Assembly: GCA_913043285.1 (NCBI GenBank)
Contig: CAJWML010000017.1
Coordinates: forward strand, 1-64,000
Source: CAKZNE01 sp002695025
GTDB taxonomy: Bacteria > Bacteroidota > Bacteroidia > Flavobacteriales > Schleiferiaceae
Length of the DNA stretch: 64,000 nucleotides
Direction: 5' to 3'
Shown: piece after piece, positions 51,951 to 59,077 of the stretch
How the letters are laid out: each line of letters opens with the position of its first letter
How positions within the stretch are numbered: the first letter of the stretch is position 1
Made by a program: the position numbers and the translations under genes
The notes under the pieces: model-generated
The model's database searches: none
What the model saw: only the letters and a program-made list of their open reading frames with translations
Told to the model about the DNA's origin: nothing

Positions 51951-52250
51951 TTAGTGTGTACTCATTTTGGTTTTGAGCTTACTGATCTGCGCTTTAAGCT
52001 TTTCACAGGATTGATTGATAGCGGTCTCAAACTTGTCCGAGCGGGTATCTGCATAAATATCATTTCCCGGAATGTTGAGCTTGATCTCAGCCACCTTGTT
52101 TTCACGTTTGTCATTGTAGTCGAGCTTCAGGTATACCTCTGCACCTACAATATTTTCAAAATACTTGGTAAGACCGGAAATTTTCTCTTTAGCGTATTCG
52201 GTCAGTGTGTCATCCGCGTGAAAACCCACGGTTTGAATGTCCCATTTCAT
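51951..52250 (-). CDS. hpf: Short ribosome hibernation promoting factor (HPF/YfiA family)
   Basis: 99 residues from the ATG at 52250 (MKWDIQTVGFHADDTL); the TTG nine bases upstream is less likely. The fold is S30AE: VGFHADDTLTEYAKEKISGLTKYFENIVGAEVYLKLDYNDKRENKVAEIKLNIPGNDIYADTRSDKFETAINQSCEKLKAQI. It binds the 30S decoding centre and inactivates ribosomes in stationary phase. It lacks the C-terminal dimerisation domain, as is common in Bacteroidota, and has its own terminator. Confidence 0.93.
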   Translation of the reverse strand: MKWDIQTVGFHADDTLTEYAKEKISGLTKYFENIVGAEVYLKLDYNDKRENKVAEIKLNIPGNDIYADTRSDKFETAINQSCEKLKAQISKLKTKMSTH

Positions 52251-52347
52251 AAGTTTCAATTTTCAGATTAGTATAAAAAAGAACAGGCCACCCTTCTAAA
52301 AGGTTTAGTCTGTAAAGGAGACTAAGATAAAGGCTTTGGTATGATAA

Positions 52348-52380
52348 TTGGCCAAACTTTAGAGAATAATATTAGTTTTG
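52348..52380 (+). promoter_or_regulatory. Promoter of the TPR protein gene
   Basis: TTG (52348-52350), 22 bases, TAGTTTTG (52373-52380): a good match to the Bacteroidota consensus. The ATG at 52414 lies 33 bases further, with a leader of about 25 bases. Confidence 0.6.
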
Positions 52381-52413
52381 CGAAAGAGCATTAATGAAAC
52401 CAAAAACACATTT

Positions 52414-53709
52414 ATGAAGAGATTGACTTTAACGTTTTTGATATTGGCCGGTCTTCAGATGATGGCCCAGGAGGGACCGGTAATTTCCAGCGCGGTGATT
52501 GCCGTGGAGCGTAATAATGACATTGCAGAGGCCAAAAAGTATATTGATGAAGCCCAGCAGATCATATCCACCAAACCTAAAAGTGAGATCAGCTCCAAGA
52601 ACCTCAGTAAATTCTACTACCACAAAGGCCTGATCAACTTCAGGGTATACAATAGCGAGGATCCAGCTATTAAAGGTCTGGACCCTCAAGCTTTGGATAA
52701 AGCAGCTGAAGGTTTTCGTCAACTGATCGATTATGAAAAAGAGATAGGCAAGGAGCGCTATACGGATGATGCCAAACAGCAGATACCTTACGTAGCCAAT
52801 GCTTATGCCCAGCGTGGTATAAATAAAAGCACCAATGAAGATTTTCAAGGTGCTTATGAAGATTTCCTGTATACCTACGAAATGAAGCGCCAGCCGCCAC
52901 TTTCCCAAACCGATACCGCGATGGTGTACAATGCGGCTATTATGGCGCAAAACGCCAAGATGTACGACAAGGCTATTGAACTGAACAAACAGCTTATTGA
53001 TATGGGCTACCGTGGCCAAACCTATAAGGCTACCGATGCCGAGTCCGGCCAGGTGGTGGAGTTTCCCGGTAAAAAGCAAATGGAATTTGCCGTAAAATCC
53101 GGAGGCTACAGCAATCCCGTGATAGAAGGGGATGTGAGGGCCGATATTTACCTTACCGTTACAGGACTTTACCTGAGAGCTGGCGATACCGCCATGTACG
53201 AACAGTATGTGACCGAAGGACGCAAGAAATTCCCTGAAAACCAGCAGCTTTTATTGCAGGAACTGCAAAAGTTCTTTGCCAACAAGCAATATGATAAAGC
53301 TATGGTAAACCTGGATGAGGCGATTGCCCAGGATCCTGACAATGTGATCATGCATTATAATAAAGGGGTGATCCTTCAAAATGAAATGAAGGAATACGAC
53401 AAAGCCCTGGAAGCCTATCAAACAGCGCTGAGTATCGACTCAACCTACAGTGATGCGCTGTATATGAGCAGTATCATTTTTATTGACCAGGCCAATGCCA
53501 TTGGTAAGGAAATGAACGCTTTACCGCTAAGCGCCAATGCCAAATACAAGGAATTGGAGAAAAGGCAGAAATCTATTTTTGAAAAAGCTTTGCCATACCT
53601 CGAGAGAGCCCATAAGTTTAATCCAAGTGATGAGCAGGTAACACTGGCTTTAACGCAGGTATACCGTGCGTTAAAGATGTACGATAAAGCCAAGGCTCTG
53701 CAGGAATAA
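52414..53709 (+). CDS. Secreted tetratricopeptide-repeat protein
   Basis: 431 residues from the ATG at 52414 (MKRLTLTFLILAGLQMMAQEG, signal peptide). Repeats are AKKYIDEAQQIISTKPK, NKSTNEDFQGAYEDFLYTYEMKR, AQNAKMYDKAIELNKQLIDMGYRGQ, GDTAMYEQYVTEGRKKFPENQQLLLQELQKFFANKQYDKAMVNLDEAIAQDPDNVIMHYNKGVILQNEMKEYDKALEAYQTALSI in order. The TPR array is a scaffold in the periplasm or on the surface; the partner is unknown. No gene is close on the same strand, and it has a terminator of its own. Confidence 0.9.
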   Translation: MKRLTLTFLILAGLQMMAQEGPVISSAVIAVERNNDIAEAKKYIDEAQQIISTKPKSEISSKNLSKFYYHKGLINFRVYNSEDPAIKGLDPQALDKAAEGFRQLIDYEKEIGKERYTDDAKQQIPYVANAYAQRGINKSTNEDFQGAYEDFLYTYEMKRQPPLSQTDTAMVYNAAIMAQNAKMYDKAIELNKQLIDMGYRGQTYKATDAESGQVVEFPGKKQMEFAVKSGGYSNPVIEGDVRADIYLTVTGLYLRAGDTAMYEQYVTEGRKKFPENQQLLLQELQKFFANKQYDKAMVNLDEAIAQDPDNVIMHYNKGVILQNEMKEYDKALEAYQTALSIDSTYSDALYMSSIIFIDQANAIGKEMNALPLSANAKYKELEKRQKSIFEKALPYLERAHKFNPSDEQVTLALTQVYRALKMYDKAKALQE

Positions 53710-53728
53710 AAAGGATACAATGAAGGAG

Positions 53729-53754
53729 CGGGTGCAGAACACCCGTTTCTTTTT
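53729..53754 (+). terminator. Terminator of the TPR protein gene
   Basis: CGGGTG and CACCCG with a 5-base loop, followed by TTTCTTTTTA. Confidence 0.87.
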
Positions 53755-54133
53755 AAAACATTTATTTTACATAATATTAATTATATGAAAAACTTACAGC
53801 AAAGCCCGTAATCCCGAAACCTCGGGATTTAATATAATATCAGATATAATGGCTGTAAAGCCTTATATCGACAGATATTATGTTAAGGGCTGCGCCTAAC
53901 GCCCTGTCCGTTTTTCAACTATAATTAATACTATGTCTGCGCTGCTCTCCGGTAAACATCCTGCTTTTCTGCCTTAAGCCCTGGTTTTTGTAAGAATGCC
54001 GATACGACACAAAGCCCGTTTGTAAACCCAGATGACCTCTTTATTCCTATGCTTGTCTCGTTCCTCAAATAGTTATTTCAGCACCCGCTCAGGGCCACTA
54101 TTTTCATAATAAATTAATTAAAACTTTACTCTT
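53755..54133. other. 379-base intergenic region with two hairpins and a 10-base direct repeat
   Basis: No gene is supported. AATCCCGA/TCGGGATT (53810-53829) forms a perfect 8-bp stem with an AACC loop. A long hairpin follows (53831-53884): an outer 11-bp stem AATATAATATC/GATATTATGTT with one G-T pair, and an inner 10-bp stem closing on TGTAAA. CAAAGCCCGT occurs at 53800-53809 and again at 54010-54019. GGGC/GCCC (53887-53904) adds a weaker pairing. The region could be a non-coding RNA, a terminator or relic of a small element. The remaining sequence (54020-54133) shows no recognised motif. CAAAGCC also occurs twice in the next gap. Confidence 0.55.
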
Positions 54134-55150
54134 ATGAAAAAAAATCTGATCATCGGTCTGTTCCTAATGACCGTCTTGCACACCGCCTGTAATAAGGAAG
54201 ACGCGCTTCTGCAGAATCCACCTAACCAGGCCAACAACGATTCCCGAAAAGCTGCCAGTCAATTTTACACGGTAGCAAACGGGGTTTGTATAATCTCTTC
54301 ACTGGACAATTTAAATGCCTTCCTTGAAGATACTATACGCCTTGACTCCCTGGAAGAACTAATGATTGCGGAGCTGAATGCCACCGCCAATTATGTGACC
54401 TATTCTTCCTTTTTCTTTACACCAGATTACATGGGCAGCCTTACCGGTGATGATCTGGTGGCAGCTGAATCAGATCGGAATGAGCTGATCTATAACATTA
54501 CCAACCAAGACCGTGTAGTGAAGATCGGAGGGTATTTTATCCTGGTTAATACGGAGGATGCTTTGATGTATGTGCGGGAAGATGATACCCCCAGCGCGTA
54601 TGATGAGCTGGTAAATCAAACCACCAGTCATCCGCAAAACAAGAAGATCTCCTTTGAGCATGATCTGAATGATGTCATTGCCTATCTTGACGCCAGTGGC
54701 TACGTTTGGGATGAGGCAGATTTTCAGGGTATTTTCAAGAGAGGCTGTCCTGCCGCGCCAGGAAAAATCTCTACCAAATATCTGTACAACATTGGTAATG
54801 CTGGTGCTCCTTCGTATTCTACCATCCATATTGGCGTTCTGTCAAGGTACCAGAACTTTGGTGTGTATGGCCGCTTGTACTCAGAGTCCAGAACCTTCAC
54901 CCCTACAAACGCAGGTATAAACTGGACCAAACAAAACCACGTAAACCCTTACTGGTACCAAAAAAGATGTAAATCAAAGTCCAGCTCCAAATCCCACGTA
55001 GCACAAGGAAACCAAAGTTTCGGTTATTTTAAGAAGACTTACTATAGTAGTGTTAACAAGCTTGAACATTATTATTGTAAGGTACGTGCCAGAAGCACTC
55101 ACCCCAACAGCAACCAGCAATGGACAGCCTACGCTATCGTTGGCCATTAA
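54134..55150 (+). CDS. Lipoprotein of unknown function with a basic C-terminus
   Basis: 338 residues with lipobox MTVLHTACNKED (Cys19). The central part is acidic and contains helical segments (SLDNLNAFLEDTIRLDSLEELMIAELNATANYVTY, DRNELIYNITNQDRVVKIGGYFILVNTEDALMYV). From about residue 205 it changes to a beta-rich, Lys/Arg/Tyr-rich part with extra cysteines (RGCPAAPGKISTKYLY, QKRCKSKSSSKSHVAQ, YYCKVRARSTHPNSNQQW). No family is recognised, and the two halves look like different domains. It is flanked by gaps with structured elements and may be recently acquired, but nothing proves this. Confidence 0.75.
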   Translation: MKKNLIIGLFLMTVLHTACNKEDALLQNPPNQANNDSRKAASQFYTVANGVCIISSLDNLNAFLEDTIRLDSLEELMIAELNATANYVTYSSFFFTPDYMGSLTGDDLVAAESDRNELIYNITNQDRVVKIGGYFILVNTEDALMYVREDDTPSAYDELVNQTTSHPQNKKISFEHDLNDVIAYLDASGYVWDEADFQGIFKRGCPAAPGKISTKYLYNIGNAGAPSYSTIHIGVLSRYQNFGVYGRLYSESRTFTPTNAGINWTKQNHVNPYWYQKRCKSKSSSKSHVAQGNQSFGYFKKTYYSSVNKLEHYYCKVRARSTHPNSNQQWTAYAIVGH

Positions 55151-55174
55151 AAAATAGTATTTGAATCAAAACGG

Positions 55175-55206
55175 AACGGGCGTCTTATAGGTGCCCGTTT
55201 TTTTTT
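55175..55206 (+). terminator. Terminator of the lipoprotein gene
   Basis: AACGGGC and GCCCGTT stem, followed by a run of T. Confidence 0.85.
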
Positions 55207-55521
55207 GCTGCATAGGGTTCTGCTACACTCCCCTGCTCCCGGATCTCACTTTGCAGTACTACCCGCCAGGCTTTAAAGTAACCGGGAACCGCCTTAGGTG
55301 GCAGCATTCCATTACGATTGCTAAGTAGCCTCGATTTATCATCGCATTTCAAAATCACTAAAACAAAGCCCTTGCTGGTTAAAAACCTTCTAAAACAAAG
55401 CCGGCACCTTTAAAAATGACTGCGTATAACACATTTTCCGTGCGATAGCTAAATACAAGCGTCAGGTACCGGGCTATGCCACTAATTTCAGCCTCCTAAA
55501 TTTTAACACATCAAAACAAAC
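55207..55521. other. 315-base intergenic region without a recognised element
   Basis: No ORF or RNA is supported. CAAAGCC occurs twice (55364 and 55396), as in the gap upstream of the previous gene. CGGGA/TCCCG-like pairs and a CGTC at 55460 were seen, but there is no ECF -35 motif 16 bases before it. Presumably it holds the promoter of the downstream propeller protein. Confidence 0.4.
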
Positions 55522-56982
55522 ATGAAAAAATTAGTACTATGTGTGGCTTTCCCTCTGGCCGCTATGGCTCAGAACCCGGTTGGCCAAATGATTATTGGTG
55601 ATAATGATGACGACCGTATGGGCCAGAGTTGTGCACTATCCAATGATGGTAGTATCCTGGCCATTGGCTCTTCTTATCATGATGGCGCAGGTGCCGATGC
55701 CGGTATGGTACGGGTATACACCAATATGGGTGGTACCTGGACGGCTATGGGTAATGATATCAATGGCTTGGTGGCCGGTGACCGTTTTGGTACTTCAATG
55801 AGTATTTCCGGGGATGGTAATATACTGGCGGTAGCCACTCCATTTAGTGATGTAGGTGGTAACAATACCGGACAAGTACGGGTATTTGAGTATAGCAATA
55901 ACAACTGGATACAAAAAGGCAGCACCCTCAACGGTATGGCGGCCAATGACGCCTTTGGAACCGATGTGGCTCTTTCGGACGATGGCACGCACCTGGTGGT
56001 AGGTGGTCCCTATAACGATGGAAATGCCTCTAATTCGGGTCACGCCCGCGTATACCAGTTTACCAATGGTGAGTGGGCACAAGTAGGAGCTGACATACAA
56101 GGCAAAGGCAGTAATAACAATACCGGTGAAAGTGTGGCTATTTCGGCTGACGGTTCTACAGTAGCCGTTGGGTCTCCTGCCAATGGCACCATGGGTTCTT
56201 TTGCGGGTTTAGCCCGTGTGTTTAAGTACACCAACGGTAGCTGGACCCAGCAGGGAGCAGATATTTACGGTCAAAATGCAGGGGATTGGTCTGGAGAAAG
56301 TGTGGAACTCTCCGATGATGGCTCCGTGGTCATGATTGCCGGACGAAGTGCAGGTGCCGGGGCAGGGCAAATACGTCTGTTTACCTATAGTAATAATACA
56401 TGGACGCAAAAGGGAAGCGATCTTAACGGAGAGGCCGCTGGCGATTTTTCGGGATGGTCCACCAGCCTTTCTGCCAACGGTAATATTGTGGCTATTGGTG
56501 CAGTAGGAAATGATGGAAATGGCCAAAGCTCGGGCCACGTAAGAGTATACTCTTTTTTTGGAACAGACTGGATTCAGGTAGGTGCGGATATTGACGGTGC
56601 CCAGGCCAATGATGCCTGCGGTTCTGCAGCCAGCCTTTCCGCAGATGGAACTATCCTGGCCGTAGGTACATACCGATACGGTATTCCTAACGATACGGTA
56701 AAACCGGGTTCGGTTCAGGTTTGGGACCTTACCACTCCCCTGGCCAACCGCAACGAAGTGGCCACGGGTTTAGCCGTATATCCTCAGCCAGCTGTGGATT
56801 TCGTGAATATTGAAACCACCAGCGGAACACTGGAGTCGGTAAGCCTATACAATACCAGGGGAGAACACGTTTTAACAAGCTATGAAGCCCAGCTTAAGCT
56901 CCAGGATATAGCCTCGGGGCTCTACATTCTTCAGTTAGAGACCAGCGAAGGTGTGTATCGTCAAAAACTGATCATCCAATAA
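55522..56982 (+). CDS. Secreted FG-GAP/propeller-repeat protein with T9SS sorting domain
   Basis: 486 residues with signal peptide MKKLVLCVAFPLAAMAQ. At least seven repeats of about 55 residues each contain a strand pair of the form SxDGxxLAVGSPxxxGxxxxxGxVRVY and a WxQxGxDIxG turn (for example GDRFGTSMSISGDGNILAVATP and NDAFGTDVALSDDGTHLVVGGP). This matches the integrin alpha-like FG-GAP fold. The last ~80 residues (AVYPQPAVDFVNIETTSG, GLYILQLETSEG, RQKLIIQ) are a T9SS type A sorting domain. It is likely an adhesin or structural protein on the cell surface. Confidence 0.9.
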   Translation: MKKLVLCVAFPLAAMAQNPVGQMIIGDNDDDRMGQSCALSNDGSILAIGSSYHDGAGADAGMVRVYTNMGGTWTAMGNDINGLVAGDRFGTSMSISGDGNILAVATPFSDVGGNNTGQVRVFEYSNNNWIQKGSTLNGMAANDAFGTDVALSDDGTHLVVGGPYNDGNASNSGHARVYQFTNGEWAQVGADIQGKGSNNNTGESVAISADGSTVAVGSPANGTMGSFAGLARVFKYTNGSWTQQGADIYGQNAGDWSGESVELSDDGSVVMIAGRSAGAGAGQIRLFTYSNNTWTQKGSDLNGEAAGDFSGWSTSLSANGNIVAIGAVGNDGNGQSSGHVRVYSFFGTDWIQVGADIDGAQANDACGSAASLSADGTILAVGTYRYGIPNDTVKPGSVQVWDLTTPLANRNEVATGLAVYPQPAVDFVNIETTSGTLESVSLYNTRGEHVLTSYEAQLKLQDIASGLYILQLETSEGVYRQKLIIQ

Positions 56983-57007
56983 AAAATCCTTTTGTACGGG
57001 ATCAAAG

Positions 57008-57038
57008 GCCATCGTAAGAATATTGCGATGGCTTTTTT
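57008..57038 (+). terminator. Terminator of the propeller-repeat gene
   Basis: GCCATCG and CGATGGC stem followed by TTTTTT. Confidence 0.85.
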
Positions 57039-57071
57039 GCTTTTACACCGTAAATGTTAACACTACAGGTG

Positions 57072-57668
57072 TTAAAATTGGCGGGAAATACCCAGATTGA
57101 GGGTACCTGCATAAGGTCTTTGCTCCAATTGTGTTGAATTCAGGTAAACTGAATTCAGAAAAATACTGGCCTGGGGCATAAGGTGGATCTTCCACCGGTC
57201 ATTAATGGCATAGGAAAGGTCAAAGCCTCCTATACCTTCAAAAGTATTGCCCTGGAAAGGGCTTTGAGAACCATGGTTACTATGGCTTACGGCCGTTAAA
57301 TTATCAGGATCTACCCATGAAGACTGCGCAGCCGTTAAAGAGTTCCAAACCACACCCAACTGCCCATGCAGCGCTATATTTTTAGAATGCCATATCCGTA
57401 GTCCTACTATAACCGGTACCTGCAGATAATCATAGGTGTTAACCGTGGTGTGATTGATAACGTCATGGTGGAAAGCATAGCGCTCTGAAAAGGAAGCATA
57501 ACCAAGGCCTGTAGCAATATATATCTTGGGATTGAGGCGATAGCGTACACCTATAGAATAATTAAAAGTTAAACCCGAGCGCTCGTGTTTGTTTTTATGG
57601 GTCTGAAGATCTTCATCCGGCTTAATGTGCAGGATACGGTACGAAGCTCCGACACCGCCCTGTGCCAT
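57072..57668 (-). CDS. Outer-membrane beta-barrel segment of locus B, severed from its anti-sigma part by an in-frame stop
   Basis: 198 residues if started at the ATG 57668, but the same frame continues upstream through 9 sense codons (TFSAKRFTL) to a TAA at 57696-57698 that ends the membrane protein gene. Translation from the internal ATG would lose part of the first barrel strand and no ribosome site is visible. The sequence is a PorT-like beta-barrel (GGVGASYRILHIKP, TGLGYASFSERYAF, VPVIVGLRIWHSKNIALHGQLGVVWNS, ending LGISRQF). The homologous locus A protein is one uninterrupted 395-residue chain. So this is either a pseudogene fragment, a sequencing error at one base (CAA to TAA type), or a true split gene. 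Confidence 0.65.
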   Translation of the reverse strand: MAQGGVGASYRILHIKPDEDLQTHKNKHERSGLTFNYSIGVRYRLNPKIYIATGLGYASFSERYAFHHDVINHTTVNTYDYLQVPVIVGLRIWHSKNIALHGQLGVVWNSLTAAQSSWVDPDNLTAVSHSNHGSQSPFQGNTFEGIGGFDLSYAINDRWKIHLMPQASIFLNSVYLNSTQLEQRPYAGTLNLGISRQF

Positions 57669-57695
57669 GAGGGTAAACCGCTTAGCGGAAAAGGT

Positions 57696-58460
57696 TTATT
57701 GTTCCAATGACAACAATGAGCCTTTTTCATTTACTACAAGGGAAGTGTCATTGGGGAGAGCCGCTTCGGAAGAAGTTGTCCTTCCTATATCAACACCCCT
57801 CTCTTCCGGGTCCACAGGCTGAAAAGCAGTACTCGTTTCTTTCACATCCGGGTTGGTTCCTGCTCCCTGGATACCCGGAGGTATGAAGGAGGAATTATCA
57901 GGTATTTCCCCTTTTTGCTTTTCAGCTTGTACCCGCTCCCGCTCATATTGGATGGTAACCTTAGTATCCGGCTCAGAAACGGCAGAAGCCAGGCTTACAG
58001 AAGAGACTTTCTCAGAACCGGAACTTGTTTTGGTATCCGATACCGGCAATGCCTGGGTTTTGAGAGAGGAAACGGCTCCTGTTGAAATGGATTTCTCCGT
58101 AATAGTTTCAGGTAAAGACTCCACACCTGAAACTTTCCCGGAGCCCTCTGAATCTTTGTTGCCGGCTTTGGTGTCAGCTGGTAAATCGGGACTCTCCATT
58201 ACACTATCCACAGGCTGTAGTTGCGGAGCGGATTGGTTTTTTAAAGGATAGAACACCCAAACCAGGGTTATCCCAAGGGTACAAAGTAAAGCCAGCAGAA
58301 GCCAACCTGCTATTCTGTTTTTCCTTTTAGCAGGTAAGGACGCAAGATTGATCTCTGATTGTATGGCTTCAAAAACGGACTCCTCTACCGGAAGCTTAAA
58401 ACCTTCCAGTTTTTGCTTCAGCACATCTTCAGTTGTATTTTTCCCGTCCTCCTCTTTCAT
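57696..58460 (-). CDS. Anti-sigma-like inner-membrane protein (locus B), probably the N-terminal part of a fusion
   Basis: 254 residues. Residues 1-50 are charged and cytoplasmic (MKEEDGKNTTEDVLKQKLEGFKL), 51-71 is one membrane helix (AGWLLLALLCTLGITLVWVF), and 72-254 is a Ser/Thr/Glu-rich periplasmic linker without globular signs. No zinc-binding anti-sigma motif is present. It overlaps the sigma factor gene by 4 bases (ATGA), so they are coupled. The frame continues after the TAA stop into a beta-barrel; together they would make 462 residues laid out like the locus A protein at 5636-6823. Confidence 0.72.
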   Translation of the reverse strand: MKEEDGKNTTEDVLKQKLEGFKLPVEESVFEAIQSEINLASLPAKRKNRIAGWLLLALLCTLGITLVWVFYPLKNQSAPQLQPVDSVMESPDLPADTKAGNKDSEGSGKVSGVESLPETITEKSISTGAVSSLKTQALPVSDTKTSSGSEKVSSVSLASAVSEPDTKVTIQYERERVQAEKQKGEIPDNSSFIPPGIQGAGTNPDVKETSTAFQPVDPEERGVDIGRTTSSEAALPNDTSLVVNEKGSLLSLEQ

Positions 58461-59002
58461 CGGGCCGCACTATATATGTGTATAGTTTTGAGCAATTCTC
58501 TCAATTTTTGTTTAGCCTTGGTAAGTTGGCTGCGTGAAGCGCTTTCGGAAATACCCAACTGCTCCCCGATCTCTTTATGCGAATAGCCTTCCAGTACGCT
58601 AAGGTTAAAAACCATGCGATAACCATCAGGAAGCTTATGGATCAATTCCACAATTTCTTGTGCACTCATCTCGTCAATGGGTAATTCCCAGTTGGAAACA
58701 CTTTTATCGGCCAAAACACTATCCGGCTCAAAAATTATTTTTTTTCGCTTGTTTATGTATTCAAGACAGCAATTTATGAGAATTCGCTTCATCCACCCCT
58801 CAAAACTTCCCTTAAAAGAATAGCTGTTTAGGTTTTTATAGATTTTCACAAAAGTCTCCTGGAGTACGTCATTGCTGGCATGCGGGCAACCTACGTAGCG
58901 GTAGGCAATACCCTTAAATAAAGGGGCGTAGCGGTTGTAGATCTGGCGGAAACTTTCCTGATTACCATCCTTAATTTCTTGTATGAGTTGGTTGTGATCC
59001 AA
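58457..59002 (-). CDS. ECF-family RNA polymerase sigma factor (locus B)
   Basis: 181 residues with a TTG start (no ATG is close). Region 2: FRQIYNRYAPLFKGIAYRYVGCPHASNDVLQETFVKIYKNLNSYSFKGSFEGWMKRILINCCLEYIN. Region 4: LPDGYRMVFNLSVLEGYSHKEIGEQLGISESASRSQLTKAKQKLRELLKTI. It is similar in length and architecture to the locus A sigma factor, and both use a non-ATG start. It diverges from the DUF4397 gene, with only 75 bases between. I could not find a TAACC-N16-CGTC motif upstream of this copy. Confidence 0.92.
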   Translation of the reverse strand: MDHNQLIQEIKDGNQESFRQIYNRYAPLFKGIAYRYVGCPHASNDVLQETFVKIYKNLNSYSFKGSFEGWMKRILINCCLEYINKRKKIIFEPDSVLADKSVSNWELPIDEMSAQEIVELIHKLPDGYRMVFNLSVLEGYSHKEIGEQLGISESASRSQLTKAKQKLRELLKTIHIYSAAR

Positions 59003-59077
59003 AATTTTTTTTGTGGGGCAGGAAGCGTTTTACGGACTACTTCAATCTACTTATCAAATACCTAAATACAATTAGAA

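Noticed and set aside
53882..53904. attC-like (integron recombination site) motif GCCTAAC with a nearby GTTAAGG
   Set aside because: Only one of the two core sites fits RYYYAAC, the second does not fit GTTRRRY, spacing is too short, and there is no integrase or cassette array.
55460..55463. Third ECF-type promoter before the propeller-repeat gene (CGTC)
   Set aside because: No TAACC or AAC motif lies 16-17 bases upstream.
57668..57698. Sense recoding (readthrough) of the TAA as the preferred explanation
   Set aside because: TAA is the least favourable stop for readthrough, and the flanking bases (CAA TAA ACC) match no known readthrough context; mutation or sequence error is simpler.
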